A DNA stretch of 48,541 nucleotides. Origin: Rahnella victoriana (GTDB lineage: Bacteria; Pseudomonadota; Gammaproteobacteria; Enterobacterales; Enterobacteriaceae). A program made the position numbers and the translations under genes. The stretch covers positions 1-48,541 of the forward strand of contig NZ_SJOJ01000036.1 in assembly GCF_004330295.1 (NCBI RefSeq), written 5' to 3'. Positions within the stretch are counted from its first letter, which is position 1, and each line of letters opens with the position of its first letter. The notes beneath the pieces are model-generated. The model made no database searches. It saw only the letters and a list, made by a program, of their open reading frames with translations, and had not been told where the DNA came from. Below are positions 1-10,039 of the stretch, piece by piece.

Positions 1-76
<76 letters not shown>

Positions 77-390
77 ATTTTCTTCTTCAGTTCAAAACCC
101 TTTCTTTATGCTTTCAGCATGCATATTTCGTGCGTGAATGCGCTAATCGTTACACGATTTGTAGTAACTTTTTAAACAGACTTATCCACAGCTTTCGTTG
201 TTTTTTTACACTGTCTGTTTTTTGCGCTGCCCATATTGCCAAATTTTAACTTATTGATTTCAATAAAAATGAATTTATAACGAAACGTTATGACGATCAC
301 TTGCTCTTTTTTTTGCAATTGATTGCCAAAGCATTTTTATTTTTATGCACAGAAAATATCGCCTGACTGATCACAGTCTTTTAGGAAAGG
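77..390. other. Gene-free spacer between tRNA-Gly and queG, with one DnaA box
   Basis: No convincing gene is seen. A frame runs from the tRNA to about 249 but begins inside the tRNA and has no ribosome binding site. A perfect DnaA box (TTATCCACA) lies at 182-190, alone, with no cluster, DUE-like 13-mers or dnaA/dnaN/gyrB neighbours, so it is not evidence of an origin. The rest is AT-rich, with a T-run at about 308-316 followed by a short GCAATTGATTGC repeat. I see no clear intrinsic terminator for the tRNA. Confidence 0.5.
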
Positions 391-1545
391 TTATGCATCC
401 CTTGGCAAACCTTTTTCCACCGCCCGGATCAGCCGTTTCTGCTGAGAAGTTTGCACTTCCACACGATGTTCCTGCCTTCTTTCGACCTGCTGCGCGATTG
501 CCCAACTGATATGTTCATCCAGCAGCGCATTTTCCCCTTCGCGTGACTGTAAGGCATTCAGCACGTCTTCGGCGTAAGGTGCGTTGCCAAGCGCCACCGC
601 GATATTGCGCAACCAGCGCAGATGTCCGATACGTCGGATGGGCGAACCTTCCGTGATGCGTAAAAACTTTTCTTCCGTCCAGCCGAATAAGGCAATCAGT
701 TCCGGCGCATGCAGCGCGGCGCGCGGGCTAAAATCTTCTTCATCCGTCAGTTGCGAATACCGGTTCCAGGGGCAGATCAGCTGACAGTCGTCACAGCCGT
801 AGATGCGGTTGCCCATCAGCGGGCGGAATTCTTCGGGTATTGCGCCTTCCAGTTCGATGGTCAGATAGGAAATGCAGCGCCGGGCATCGACGGTATAAGG
901 CGCGACAATGGCACCGGTCGGGCAGGTGGTGATGCAGGCAACACATTTGCCGCATTTCTCTTCCTGTGGCTGATCGACGGGCAGGGGCAAATCAATCAGC
1001 AGCTCGCCGAGAAAGAACCACGAACCGGATTCACGGTTAAGAATGAGTGAGTGTTTACCAACCCAGCCGAGACCGGCTTTTGCCGCCAGCGGGCGTTCCA
1101 TCACCGGTGCGGAATCCACAAACGGGCGGAACGTCACGGTCTGGTCCGCATGCTCCGTGCAATGCGCCTGGATCATATCGCCGAGTTTTTTCAGGCGCTG
1201 GCGCAGCACTTTATGATAGTCGCGTCCGAGGGCATAACGGCTGACATACCCGAGTTGAGGGTTGTTCAGGGTTTTGGCAAACGCGGCTTTGGCGGGCAAA
1301 TAGTTCATGCGCACACTGATCACCCGTAAGGTGCCGGGCAGAAGTTCATGCGGGCGGGCACGTAACATGCCATGGCGTGCCATCCAGTCCATCTCGCCAT
1401 GATATTGTTTATCAAGCCAGTCCTGGAGTTTGGGCTCTTCAACAGATAAGTCTGTATCGCAGATGCCAACCTGCTGGAAGCCTAGCGATTGGCCCCATTG
1501 CTTGATATGTTGAGCCAGTTGAACGAGATCGAGAGGGAGTGTCAT
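391..1545 (-). CDS. queG: Epoxyqueuosine reductase QueG
   Basis: QueG carries out the last step of queuosine synthesis: cobalamin-dependent reduction of epoxyqueuosine to queuosine at the wobble base of GUN-anticodon tRNAs, in the cytoplasm. The 384-residue product has the family's two ferredoxin-like 4Fe-4S sites: Cys198, 201, 204 and 208 (CGKCVACITTCP), and a second set including Cys251, 254 and 258 (CDDCQLICP). Asp144 in RPFVDSAPVMER is the expected catalytic acid. A HEAT-like C-terminal tail (RRIGHLRWLRNIAVALGN) is present. It ends in GLPRDA like the E. coli protein. The start codon overlaps the nnr start on the other strand by two bases, so the two genes are divergent with no spacer and their promoters must lie inside each other's coding sequence. 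No clear Shine-Dalgarno is seen before the ATG. Confidence 0.96.
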   Translation of the reverse strand: MTLPLDLVQLAQHIKQWGQSLGFQQVGICDTDLSVEEPKLQDWLDKQYHGEMDWMARHGMLRARPHELLPGTLRVISVRMNYLPAKAAFAKTLNNPQLGYVSRYALGRDYHKVLRQRLKKLGDMIQAHCTEHADQTVTFRPFVDSAPVMERPLAAKAGLGWVGKHSLILNRESGSWFFLGELLIDLPLPVDQPQEEKCGKCVACITTCPTGAIVAPYTVDARRCISYLTIELEGAIPEEFRPLMGNRIYGCDDCQLICPWNRYSQLTDEEDFSPRAALHAPELIALFGWTEEKFLRITEGSPIRRIGHLRWLRNIAVALGNAPYAEDVLNALQSREGENALLDEHISWAIAQQVERRQEHRVEVQTSQQKRLIRAVEKGLPRDA

Positions 1546-3058
1546 GACGAACCAACGTGAAAAACGAAACGAGGTGAGTTTACCACATTCCGTGTTTTCT
1601 GCTGACTGGCTGCGACAGGCTGAACGTCAGGCGGCGCAGGAAACAGGGATTTCTCTGTTTACCCTGATGCAACGTGCGGCGAAGGCCGCCTTTTTACTGA
1701 CTCAGCGCCAGTTTCCGCACGCGCGCCACTGGCTGATTCTGTGCGGCCACGGCAATAACGGTGGCGACGGGTTTGAGGTGGCGCGGTTAGCGAAAAACGC
1801 CGGTATCCGCGTGACGCTGCTGGCCGTGGAAGGCAGTAAGCCGCTGCCGGAAGAAGCGCAATCTGCGCGGCGGAGCTGGCTCACTAGTGGCGGTACGATC
1901 AATTCTGCGGATTCAGTATGGCCGCCGGATGCTGACCTGATTATCGACGGTTTGCTCGGCACCGGCTTGTCTTCTGCACCGCGCGCCCCTTACGACCGGC
2001 TGATTGACGCCATCAATTCGGCATCTTTACCGGTGATTTCTCTGGATATCCCTTCGGGGCTGGATGCAGAAACCGGTCAGAATGCCGGACAGGCGGTACA
2101 TGCCACACAGACGATCAGTTTTATCGCCCTGAAACCCGGCCTGCTGACCGGGCAGGCGCGGGATTTTACCGGTGAATTACACTGCGATGCGCTGGGGCTG
2201 GAAAGCTGGCTGGGCGGACATATTGCGCTGTTACAGCGGCTGGACGCGACACTGTTAGGCACATGGCTGCACCCGCGCCGTCCCTGCTCACATAAAGGTG
2301 AACAGGGTCGTTTGCTGGTGGTCGGCGGCGATACCGGCTTTGCCGGGGCGATCCGCATGGCCTCGGAATCTGCGCTGCGTACCGGTGCCGGATTAGTGCG
2401 AGTACTTACTCACATTGAACATGCCGGTCCGTTACTGACCGCCAGACCTGAGCTGATGGTGCAGGAACTGACTGCCCAATCGCTTGATGAAGGGCTGGAA
2501 TGGGCGGATGTGTTAGTTATCGGCCCCGGTTTAGGCCAGAAGGAATGGGGTAAACAGGCGGTCGATCGCGCTGCAAAATGGGATAAACCGGCCTTATGGG
2601 ACGCTGATGCGCTTAACCTGCTGGCAATCAATCCCGGGAAACGGCAAAATCGCGTACTGACTCCACATCCGGGAGAAGCCGCCCGTTTACTTGGTTGCAG
2701 CGTGAAGGATATTGAGAGTGACCGCTTACTTTCAGCCAGGAAACTCACCGAACGTTACGGCGGCGTGGTGGTACTGAAAGGCGCGGGCAGTCTGATTGCC
2801 AGCGAAAGTGGCAAGATGGCCATTGCCGATGTCGGTAATGCCGGTATGGCATCCGGCGGGATGGGCGACGTGCTTTCTGGTATTATCGGCGGATTGCTGG
2901 CTCAAAAACTTGATGTATATGATGCGGCTTGCGCGGGCTCAGTAGTCCATGGCGCTGCCGCGGACGAAATCGCCCTCCGGCAGGGAACGCGCGGTATGCT
3001 GGCGACTGATCTTTTAGCGGTGATTGCCCCGTTAGTTAATCCAGACCTGAAGAAATAG
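1544..3058 (+). CDS. nnr: Bifunctional NAD(P)HX epimerase / ADP-dependent NAD(P)HX dehydratase
   Basis: Nnr (YjeF) repairs hydrated NADH and NADPH. The N-terminal YjeF_N domain (about residues 15-220) epimerises R- and S-NAD(P)HX; its motif GHGNNGGDG is visible. The C-terminal ribokinase-like domain (about 230-500) dehydrates S-NAD(P)HX using ADP; the signature NAGMASGGMGDVLSG contains the catalytic Asp. At 504 residues it has the family's usual length and both domains are intact. It heads a co-directional run nnr-tsaE-amiB-mutL-miaA-hfq-hflX-hflK-hflC, the E. coli amiB-mutL-miaA-hfq superoperon arrangement. Ten bases separate it from tsaE. An internal GTG further in could also serve as start, but the chosen ATG matches the E. 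coli N-terminus in length. Confidence 0.95.
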   Translation: MTNQREKRNEVSLPHSVFSADWLRQAERQAAQETGISLFTLMQRAAKAAFLLTQRQFPHARHWLILCGHGNNGGDGFEVARLAKNAGIRVTLLAVEGSKPLPEEAQSARRSWLTSGGTINSADSVWPPDADLIIDGLLGTGLSSAPRAPYDRLIDAINSASLPVISLDIPSGLDAETGQNAGQAVHATQTISFIALKPGLLTGQARDFTGELHCDALGLESWLGGHIALLQRLDATLLGTWLHPRRPCSHKGEQGRLLVVGGDTGFAGAIRMASESALRTGAGLVRVLTHIEHAGPLLTARPELMVQELTAQSLDEGLEWADVLVIGPGLGQKEWGKQAVDRAAKWDKPALWDADALNLLAINPGKRQNRVLTPHPGEAARLLGCSVKDIESDRLLSARKLTERYGGVVVLKGAGSLIASESGKMAIADVGNAGMASGGMGDVLSGIIGGLLAQKLDVYDAACAGSVVHGAAADEIALRQGTRGMLATDLLAVIAPLVNPDLKK

Positions 3059-3068
3059 ATATCACTGA

Positions 3069-3536
3069 ATGAATCAACTTAATATCTCTTTACCCGACGA
3101 AGCGGCAACGCTGCAATTAGGTGCTTCTCTGGCGAAAGCCTGCGAAGGCTCAGCGGTTATCCATCTCTATGGCGATCTGGGAGCCGGTAAAACAACCTTT
3201 AGCCGGGGATTTCTTCAGGCATTAGGTCATCAGGGCAATGTGAAAAGCCCGACCTACACGCTGGTGGAGCCGTATCAGCTGGAAAAGATTGCCGTCTATC
3301 ATTTTGATTTATATCGCCTTGCTGATCCGGAAGAACTGGAATTTATGGGGATCCGCGATTATTTCGCACAGGACGCCATCTGTTTGGTGGAATGGCCGCA
3401 GCAGGGGGCAGGCGTATTGCCGGAACCGGATATTGAACTGACGCTGGATTATACCCCGACCGGACGCACCGCGACGCTGGTGGCGGTGTCTGAATCTGGC
3501 TTAAATTTGCTGCATCGTGTTCAACAGCAAGGATGA
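3069..3536 (+). CDS. tsaE: tRNA threonylcarbamoyladenosine biosynthesis ATPase TsaE
   Basis: TsaE (YjeE) is the ATPase that works with TsaB, TsaC and TsaD to place t6A at position 37 of ANN-decoding tRNAs. The 155-residue protein carries a Walker A motif GDLGAGKT at residues 35-42, then a family-typical [10 protein letters not shown] segment and a Walker B-like CLVEWP. The length agrees with E. coli (about 153). It follows nnr by 10 bases and precedes amiB by 7 bases, so it is probably co-transcribed. Confidence 0.95.
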   Translation: MNQLNISLPDEAATLQLGASLAKACEGSAVIHLYGDLGAGKTTFSRGFLQALGHQGNVKSPTYTLVEPYQLEKIAVYHFDLYRLADPEELEFMGIRDYFAQDAICLVEWPQQGAGVLPEPDIELTLDYTPTGRTATLVAVSESGLNLLHRVQQQG

Positions 3537-3543
3537 TCACGCG

Positions 3544-5310
3544 ATGAACTCACGTTTCACCACTCTCTTTACCTCAGCGGCGATACTGTTATCGACGCTG
3601 ATGCTGTTTGCCGTGCTGGTCTCGCCGGTGTCTGCGGCGGGTATGAAAAATATCAACGTCTCAAACGGCCAGACGCAGTCGACGGTTACGATTACCTTTG
3701 ATGGCTCGCCGGATTACTCGTTTTTCCCGCTGCACAATCCTGAACGCGTGGTGATGGATATCCGCCAGGACGGCGTGATGAAAGGACTGCCGCTGAATTT
3801 TAACGGTCAGAATCTGGTGACGCGTGTGCGGGCCAGTACACCGCCTAATGCGCAGAGCCAGCGTCTGGTGTTTGAACTGAATCAGAAAGTCAGAACCAAC
3901 GCCACCAAACAAAAAGACGGCAGCCAGTACACGGTGGTGCTGACCATGAATGCGTCGGCACCGGCACGTCAGAGCGCCCCGGTGTCTGCCGCGACCCGCA
4001 CCCCGTCGCCAAATGCGACCCGAACCGTCACGCCTGCCGCGAAATCAAACCCGTTCACCAATGACCAGACCAAAGTGGTTTCCACGACGGTGTCAGCGGA
4101 TAACTCGCGCTCCTCAACCGTCTCGGTCAGTGACAGCAAAATCATTGTCGCCATTGATGCCGGACACGGCGGTCAGGATCCGGGCGCTATCGGCGGCGGC
4201 GGTCTGAAAGAAAAAAATGTCACCATTGCCATCGCCCGTAAATTACAGGCGATTCTTGATGCTGACCCGATGTTTAAACCGGTGCTGACCCGCGACGGCG
4301 ATTACTTTATTTCGGTGATGGGCCGCTCGGACGTGGCGCGTAAGAAAAACGCCAACGTGCTGGTCTCCATTCACGCGGATGCTGCGCCAAGCCGCAGTGC
4401 CCGTGGCGCGTCGGTGTGGGTGTTGTCGAATCGCCGTGCGAACAGCGAAATGGGTAACTGGCTGGAGCAACACGAAAAGCAATCTGAACTGCTTGGCGGC
4501 GCAGGCGATGTGCTGGCGAATACCGCGTCGGATCCGTACCTGAGTCAGGCGGTGCTGGATTTGCAGTTCGGCCATTCGCAGCGCGTTGGTTATGACGTGG
4601 CGACCCGCGTGCTGCGTGAACTCCGCAGCGTCGGCTCTTTACACAAAGCGAAACCGGAGCACGCCAGTTTAGGCGTATTACGCTCACCGGATATTCCTTC
4701 CCTGCTGGTGGAAACCGGCTTTATCAGTAACTCAACCGAGGAGCGACTGCTGGGCAGCAGCGCGTACCAGGATAAAATTGCGCGAGCCATCCATATCGGC
4801 CTGCGTAATTATTTCCAGTCGCATCCGTTACAAAACGGCCCAAAGGTCGAAAACCGTCCGCTGCTGGCCTCATCAGCAGCGGCGGCAGAAAGTAGCGCAT
4901 CGGGTAGTTCTTCGGTGAACCAGCCCGGCCCGATTGAAGCGACCGCCGCGTCAGCCGGGGCCATGCAAATCCATAAAGTGACGCGTGGCGAAACCCTGAC
5001 CGGGATCGCGGCCAGTTATGGCACGACGACCGGCGCTTTGCGTGACCTCAATAAACTGAAAAAAGATGGCGTCTGGGTAGGCCAGCGATTGAAAGTGCCT
5101 GCGGGCAGCCGCACATCTTCAACAGCGTCGGCTTCATCTTCCACGGCAAGAGCGGCGAAGAAAGCGGCGAAACATACCGTGAAGCGCGGCGATACACTGT
5201 CGGCGATCGCCAGCAAATACGGTGTCAGCATGAATGACATCAAAACTGCCAATCACATGAAGTCTGGCGAGGTGCAGCTCGGCCAAACCTTAACTATTCC
5301 ACAGTCATAA
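3544..5310 (+). CDS. amiB: N-acetylmuramoyl-L-alanine amidase AmiB, with two LysM domains
   Basis: AmiB is a periplasmic zinc amidase that cuts the peptide side chain from septal peptidoglycan so daughter cells separate; its known activators are EnvC-type LytM factors. The start at 3544 is preferred because it gives a clean signal peptide (basic start, hydrophobic core, cleavage near VSAAG, residues 31-33). An AMIN domain (about 35-130) is followed by a Ser/Thr/Pro-rich linker and an Amidase_3 domain (about 200-415) with DAGHGG, SIHADA and VETGF zinc and catalytic motifs. Two LysM domains end the protein, at about 477-521 and 543-588. At 588 residues it is much longer than the roughly 445-residue E. 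coli AmiB, which has a single LysM; the difference is in the linker and extra LysM. Confidence 0.95.
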   Translation: MNSRFTTLFTSAAILLSTLMLFAVLVSPVSAAGMKNINVSNGQTQSTVTITFDGSPDYSFFPLHNPERVVMDIRQDGVMKGLPLNFNGQNLVTRVRASTPPNAQSQRLVFELNQKVRTNATKQKDGSQYTVVLTMNASAPARQSAPVSAATRTPSPNATRTVTPAAKSNPFTNDQTKVVSTTVSADNSRSSTVSVSDSKIIVAIDAGHGGQDPGAIGGGGLKEKNVTIAIARKLQAILDADPMFKPVLTRDGDYFISVMGRSDVARKKNANVLVSIHADAAPSRSARGASVWVLSNRRANSEMGNWLEQHEKQSELLGGAGDVLANTASDPYLSQAVLDLQFGHSQRVGYDVATRVLRELRSVGSLHKAKPEHASLGVLRSPDIPSLLVETGFISNSTEERLLGSSAYQDKIARAIHIGLRNYFQSHPLQNGPKVENRPLLASSAAAAESSASGSSSVNQPGPIEATAASAGAMQIHKVTRGETLTGIAASYGTTTGALRDLNKLKKDGVWVGQRLKVPAGSRTSSTASASSSTARAAKKAAKHTVKRGDTLSAIASKYGVSMNDIKTANHMKSGEVQLGQTLTIPQS

Positions 5311-5344
5311 AGGCGGTCACTGACCGTCTGCCACAGGAGCCGCT

Positions 5345-7246
5345 ATGCCGATCAAGGTACTGCCGCCGCAACTTGCTAACCAGATAGCAGCGGGCGAAGT
5401 TGTCGAAAGACCGGCTTCCGTGGTGAAGGAACTGGTGGAAAACAGCCTTGATGCGGGCGCAACGCGCATTGATATTGATATCGATCGCGGCGGTGCCAAG
5501 CTTATCCGTATTCGCGATAATGGTTGTGGCATTGGCAAAGACGATCTGGCACTGGCACTGGCGCGACATGCGACCAGCAAAATCACCTGTCTTGATGATC
5601 TGGAAGCTATCCTCAGCCTCGGTTTTCGTGGTGAAGCGCTGGCGAGTATCAGTTCCGTCTCGCGTCTGATCCTGACCTCGCGCACCGCAGAACAGAATGA
5701 AGCCTGGCAGGCGTACGCCGAAGGGCGCGACATGGCGGTGACGGTCAAACCGGCGGCGCACCCGCAAGGCTCGACCGTGGAAGTGCTGGATTTGTTCTAC
5801 AACACGCCCGCCCGCCGCAAATTCATGCGCACCGAAAAAACCGAATTCACCCATATCGACGAAGTCGTCCGGCGGATTGCGCTGGCGCGCTTTGACGTGT
5901 CCGTCAATCTCAGCCACAACGGCAAGCTTATCCGCCAGTATCGTGCGGTGAAAGACCCGTCGCAGTCTTCCCGCCGTCTGGCCAGTATTTGCAGCCCGAC
6001 GTTTGTCGAGCACGCGCTGGAAGTGGAATGGAGTCATGGCGATCTGGGCATCCGTGGCTGGGTGGCCGATCCGGCCGGTTCGCGCAGCCTGACGGATATG
6101 CAGTATTGCTATGTGAACAACCGCATGATGAAAGATCGCCTGATCAATCATGCGATCCGCCAGGCGTATCAGGATCAGCTCAAAGACGATCAGCAGCCCG
6201 CGTATGTGCTGTATCTGGATGTCGATCCGCATCAGGTGGATGTCAATGTGCATCCGGCCAAACACGAAGTGCGTTTCCATCAGTCGCGGCTGGTGCATGA
6301 TTTTATTTACCAGGCGGTGATGTCGGTATTACAGCAGGCGGGCGCGCCCGTTCTGGATGAGCCACAGCTTCAGGAAGATACGCCGCGCTGGCAGCAGGAA
6401 AACCGGCAGGCCGCGGGCGGAAATCATTTCTCGCAACCGGCAGAAAGAAAAGCACCGCCATCCCGCGAAAACGTGTTTCCGGAAACCGCACGGGCCAGTC
6501 AGCTGCGTGAGCCTGCTTTTCGCAGCAACGAACCGGCGTACAATCCTTCTGAAAGCAAGGCGTATGGCCGTTTACTGCAACCTGCGCCGGAGTCATTTTC
6601 CTTGCAGGAACCGGCGCCCGCCGTGGCACAGCCCGCTAAGCCTGCCGCTTCTGCGCCCCGTACACTGACTGAACCGGCGCTGGAATCCCACAGCCAAAGT
6701 TTTGGCCGGGTACTGACGGTGTGTTCAGCGGAATATGCCTTGCTTGAGCGTGGCAAACAGCTGGTGTTGCTGTCATTGCCGGTGGCCGACCGCTGGCTGA
6801 AATGGGCGCAACTGACGCCGCCGGAAGACGGGTTGCGGCCGCAGCCGTTGCTCATTCCGCTGAAACTGACAATGAATAAAGAAGAGATCGCCGTCCTGAC
6901 GCGCCATCAGGCGTTATTGCAGCATTTTGGTTTAGAAATGCTCAGCGAGTCACAGCGTGTGACGGTTCGCGCGGTACCTTTACCATTACGCCAACAAAAT
7001 TTACAAAAGTTGATACCTGATCTGTTAGGTTACCTTGCTGTTCAGCAGGAGGTGACTTCTGATGCGGTAGCTATGTGGTTTGCCCGCCACTGCGGCTGCG
7101 AGCACGAGGTCTGGACGATTTCACAAGCCATACAATTACTCACGGATGTTGAGCGTCTTTGCCCGCACCTGGTGAAATCGCCCCCGTCCGAACTTCTGCA
7201 ACCTCTTGATTTACAGCCCGCGCTGGCGGCTTTTAAGCATGACTGA
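5345..7246 (+). CDS. mutL: DNA mismatch repair protein MutL
   Basis: MutL couples mismatch recognition by MutS to strand nicking by MutH. The N-terminal GHKL ATPase shows Glu29 and Asn33 ([13 protein letters not shown]), RDNGCGI at 57-63 and GFRGEALAS at 93-101. Residues about 350-450 form a long Pro/Gln/Ala-rich linker, and the C-terminal dimerisation domain (about 450-633) follows. No DQHA endonuclease motif is visible, as expected where MutH is the nuclease. The length of 633 is slightly above E. coli (615) because of the linker. The 3' end overlaps miaA by 8 bases. Confidence 0.97.
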   Translation: MPIKVLPPQLANQIAAGEVVERPASVVKELVENSLDAGATRIDIDIDRGGAKLIRIRDNGCGIGKDDLALALARHATSKITCLDDLEAILSLGFRGEALASISSVSRLILTSRTAEQNEAWQAYAEGRDMAVTVKPAAHPQGSTVEVLDLFYNTPARRKFMRTEKTEFTHIDEVVRRIALARFDVSVNLSHNGKLIRQYRAVKDPSQSSRRLASICSPTFVEHALEVEWSHGDLGIRGWVADPAGSRSLTDMQYCYVNNRMMKDRLINHAIRQAYQDQLKDDQQPAYVLYLDVDPHQVDVNVHPAKHEVRFHQSRLVHDFIYQAVMSVLQQAGAPVLDEPQLQEDTPRWQQENRQAAGGNHFSQPAERKAPPSRENVFPETARASQLREPAFRSNEPAYNPSESKAYGRLLQPAPESFSLQEPAPAVAQPAKPAASAPRTLTEPALESHSQSFGRVLTVCSAEYALLERGKQLVLLSLPVADRWLKWAQLTPPEDGLRPQPLLIPLKLTMNKEEIAVLTRHQALLQHFGLEMLSESQRVTVRAVPLPLRQQNLQKLIPDLLGYLAVQQEVTSDAVAMWFARHCGCEHEVWTISQAIQLLTDVERLCPHLVKSPPSELLQPLDLQPALAAFKHD

Positions 7247-8180
7247 CTCTGAAAAAAACGCGCTTCCCCCGGCGATCTTTATTATGGGGCCGACCGCATC
7301 CGGTAAAACGGCACTGGCGATGTCGCTGATGAAGCACCTGCCTGTGGAGCTGATCAGCGTCGATTCCGCCCTGATCTATCGCGGGATGGATATCGGTACA
7401 GCGAAACCGACAGCAGAAGAACTGGCTGACGCCCCGCACCGGTTGATCGATATTCTTGACCCGACGGTGGCGTATTCGGCCGCAGACTTCCGGAAAGATG
7501 CTTTACGCGAAATGGCGGAAATAACCTCGCGCAATAAGATCCCGTTATTGGTAGGGGGGACTATGCTTTATTTCAAGGCATTGCTCGAAGGTCTTTCACC
7601 GTTACCTCCGGCAGATCCCGCAGTGCGCGAACGTATCGAAAAGCAGGCTGCAGAGCAGGGTTGGGAGGCGTTACACGATCAGTTGCGCGATATCGATCCG
7701 GTCTCGGCTATGCGAATTCATCCGAATGATCCACAGAGACTGTCCAGAGCACTGGAAGTTTTTTTTATTTCGGGTAAAACTTTAACGGAACTGACTAAAA
7801 TTTCGGGTGAAACATTACCCTATCGCGTATATCAGTTTGCGATTGCGCCGACCCGCCGTGAATTATTACATACGCGGATCGAGGAACGTTTTAGTCAGAT
7901 GTTGTCCAATGGTTTTGAAGACGAAGTCAGAACGCTGATAGCTCGCGGCGATTTGCACACGGATTTGCCTTCCATTCGTTGTGTGGGTTATCGCCAGATG
8001 TGGTCATATTTATCTGGTGAATTCGATTACGATGAAATGGTTTATCGTGGTGTTTGCGCGACACGACAGCTGGCCAAACGTCAGATGACCTGGTTGCGGG
8101 GTTGGGAGGGTGTCGAATGGCTCGATTCTGAGAAGCCAGAAGAGGCCTTAAACCGTGTAATTCAGGTTGTTAGTGCATAG
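7239..8180 (+). CDS. miaA: tRNA dimethylallyltransferase MiaA
   Basis: MiaA adds a dimethylallyl group to A37 of tRNAs reading UNN codons, the first step of ms2i6A. A P-loop GPTASGKT lies at residues 17-24, followed by [18 protein letters not shown], the conserved substrate-binding stretch. The ATG at 7239 overlaps the mutL stop, as in E. coli, and gives 313 residues (E. coli 316); an upstream in-frame start at 7206 would add 11 unconserved residues and is rejected. In E. coli MiaA supports translation of rpoS and hfq-linked stress genes, which fits its place immediately before hfq. Confidence 0.97.
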   Translation: MTDSEKNALPPAIFIMGPTASGKTALAMSLMKHLPVELISVDSALIYRGMDIGTAKPTAEELADAPHRLIDILDPTVAYSAADFRKDALREMAEITSRNKIPLLVGGTMLYFKALLEGLSPLPPADPAVRERIEKQAAEQGWEALHDQLRDIDPVSAMRIHPNDPQRLSRALEVFFISGKTLTELTKISGETLPYRVYQFAIAPTRRELLHTRIEERFSQMLSNGFEDEVRTLIARGDLHTDLPSIRCVGYRQMWSYLSGEFDYDEMVYRGVCATRQLAKRQMTWLRGWEGVEWLDSEKPEEALNRVIQVVSA

Positions 8181-8294
8181 GTTGGGTGATTGTGTACAAT
8201 TGATGAGTACTCAGCGCGCAAATTTTTTATGTGATTTATTTTCGAGCCGATAGGCTCAAAGTTACAAACAACAAACTAATAAGGAAAAGATAGA

Positions 8295-8603
8295 ATGGCT
8301 AAGGGGCAATCTTTGCAAGATCCGTTCCTGAACGCATTGCGTCGTGAACGTGTTCCGGTTTCTATTTACTTGGTGAATGGTATTAAGCTGCAAGGCCAGA
8401 TTGAGTCTTTTGACCAGTTTGTCATTCTGTTAAAAAATACGGTTAGCCAGATGGTGTATAAACACGCTATCTCCACCGTAGTGCCTTCCCGCCCGGTGTC
8501 TCACCATAGCAATAATCCAGGTACGGGCAGCACCAACAATTATCACCATGGTAGCACTCCGTCTGCGCAACAGCCGCAGCAGGAAAACGATGACGCTGAA
8601 TAA
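8295..8603 (+). CDS. hfq: RNA chaperone Hfq
   Basis: Hfq forms a hexameric Sm-like ring that pairs small RNAs with mRNAs. The first 65 residues are virtually the E. coli Sm core: [20 protein letters not shown] (distal and proximal face residues) and the Sm2 motif YKHAIS. The C-terminal tail is His, Asn, Gln and Ser rich and ends in acidic residues (NDDAE), typical of enterobacterial Hfq. A ribosome binding site AAGGAAAAG lies 6-14 bases before the ATG. The 114-base gap from miaA is AT-rich and may hold one of the several hfq promoters known in E. coli, but I could not settle a convincing -35/-10 pair. Confidence 0.98.
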   Translation: MAKGQSLQDPFLNALRRERVPVSIYLVNGIKLQGQIESFDQFVILLKNTVSQMVYKHAISTVVPSRPVSHHSNNPGTGSTNNYHHGSTPSAQQPQQENDDAE

Positions 8604-8701
8604 AGCGCAGCGTTGGTCAACCACGAAGGGGTTCATAAGTATTCCGATTATGCTTATGCACCCCCGGCTGGCGAATTTTTCCCAAATGAGAGGTCGCAAG
8701 C

Positions 8702-10006
8702 TTGTTTGACCGTTATGAAGCCGGTGAGCAGGCCGTACTGGTTCATATCTATTTCTCGCAAGACAAAGACACGGAAGACCTGAGCGAATTTGAATCGCTG
8801 GTATCTTCTGCAGGTGTAGAGGCGTTGCAAGTCGTCACCGGGAGCCGCAAGGCACCGCACCCAAAATACTTTGTCGGTGAAGGAAAGGCCCAAGAAATCG
8901 CAGATGCCGTCAAAGCAACGGGCGCCTCTGTCATCCTGTTTGATCACGCCTTGTCTCCCGGCCAGGAAAGAAACCTGGAAGCCTTATGCGAATGTCGCGT
9001 TGTCGACCGCACCGGATTGATATTAGATATTTTTGCCCAGCGGGCCCGAACACACGAAGGTAAGTTACAAGTAGAACTGGCGCAATTACGCCACATTGCT
9101 ACCCGACTGGTTCGCGGCTGGACACACCTTGAGCGACAGGGCGGCGGCATTGGCGCGCGTGGCCCGGGTGAAACCCAGCTCGAAACTGACCGCCGTTTGT
9201 TGCGGGACAGAATCACCCTGATCCTCAGCCGTCTTGAAAAAGTGGCTAAGCAGCGTGAACAGGGTCGTCGTTCACGCGTTCGTGCGGATATTCCGACGGT
9301 GTCTTTGGTGGGGTATACCAACGCCGGGAAATCCACACTCTTTAACCGTATTACTCAGGCCGATGTTTATGTGGCCAATCAGTTGTTTGCTACGCTGGAT
9401 CCTACGCTGCGCCGTATTATGGTGGCAGATGTCGGGGAGACGGTTTTGGCGGACACAGTAGGGTTTATTCGTCACCTGCCCCATGATTTGGTTGCGGCCT
9501 TTAAAGCAACGTTGCAGGAAACCCGACAGGCATCTCTGTTACTCCATGTGATTGATGCAGCGGACATCCGTGTTCAGGAAAATATTGACGCGGTGAATAC
9601 GGTGCTGGCAGAGATCGAAGCAGATGAAATTCCTGCGCTGTTAGTGATGAACAAAATAGATATGCTGGACGATTTTGTCCCGCGTATCGACCGCAACGAG
9701 GAGAATTTGCCGGTCAGGGTTTGGCTTTCCGCCGTGACAGGTGAAGGTATTCCGTTGCTTTTCCAGGCATTAACGGAGCGACTCTCTGGCGAAATCGCGC
9801 AGCATGAATTGTGCTTACCGCCGGAAGCAGGCCGACTTCGTAGCCGTTTTTACCAGCTTCAGGCCATTGAAAAAGAATGGATTGAAGAGGATGGCAGTAT
9901 TGGTCTGATGGTGCGAATGCCCATCGTTGACTGGCGTCGCCTCTGCAAACAAGAGCAGGAACTGGAAAGCTATGTCCGCAACCAGAGCCTGACTGATTTA
10001 GCCTGA
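8702..10006 (+). CDS. hflX: Ribosome-rescue GTPase HflX (TTG start)
   Basis: HflX binds 50S and 70S particles and splits stalled or heat-damaged ribosomes. The N-terminal HflX domain contains the glycine-rich segment GGGIGARGPGETQLETDRR (about 147-165). The GTPase domain has G1 GYTNAGKST at 204-212, then LFATLDPT (G2), DTVGFI (G3) and NKID (G4). The gene starts with TTG: the ribosome binding site GAGAGG at 8688-8693 is 8 bases before it, there is no better ATG, and the resulting N-terminus (MFDRYEAGEQAVLVHIYFSQ) matches E. coli. The hfq-hflX gap of 98 bases holds no terminator that I can see. Confidence 0.96.
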   Translation: MFDRYEAGEQAVLVHIYFSQDKDTEDLSEFESLVSSAGVEALQVVTGSRKAPHPKYFVGEGKAQEIADAVKATGASVILFDHALSPGQERNLEALCECRVVDRTGLILDIFAQRARTHEGKLQVELAQLRHIATRLVRGWTHLERQGGGIGARGPGETQLETDRRLLRDRITLILSRLEKVAKQREQGRRSRVRADIPTVSLVGYTNAGKSTLFNRITQADVYVANQLFATLDPTLRRIMVADVGETVLADTVGFIRHLPHDLVAAFKATLQETRQASLLLHVIDAADIRVQENIDAVNTVLAEIEADEIPALLVMNKIDMLDDFVPRIDRNEENLPVRVWLSAVTGEGIPLLFQALTERLSGEIAQHELCLPPEAGRLRSRFYQLQAIEKEWIEEDGSIGLMVRMPIVDWRRLCKQEQELESYVRNQSLTDLA

Positions 10007-10039
10007 AGAACACCAATCATAGAATAATGGAGCTATAAC

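Noticed and set aside
5294-6298. 334-codon minus-strand frame
   Set aside because: Complete antisense shadow of mutL; the plus-strand gene is unmistakable and the shadow lacks a plausible domain.
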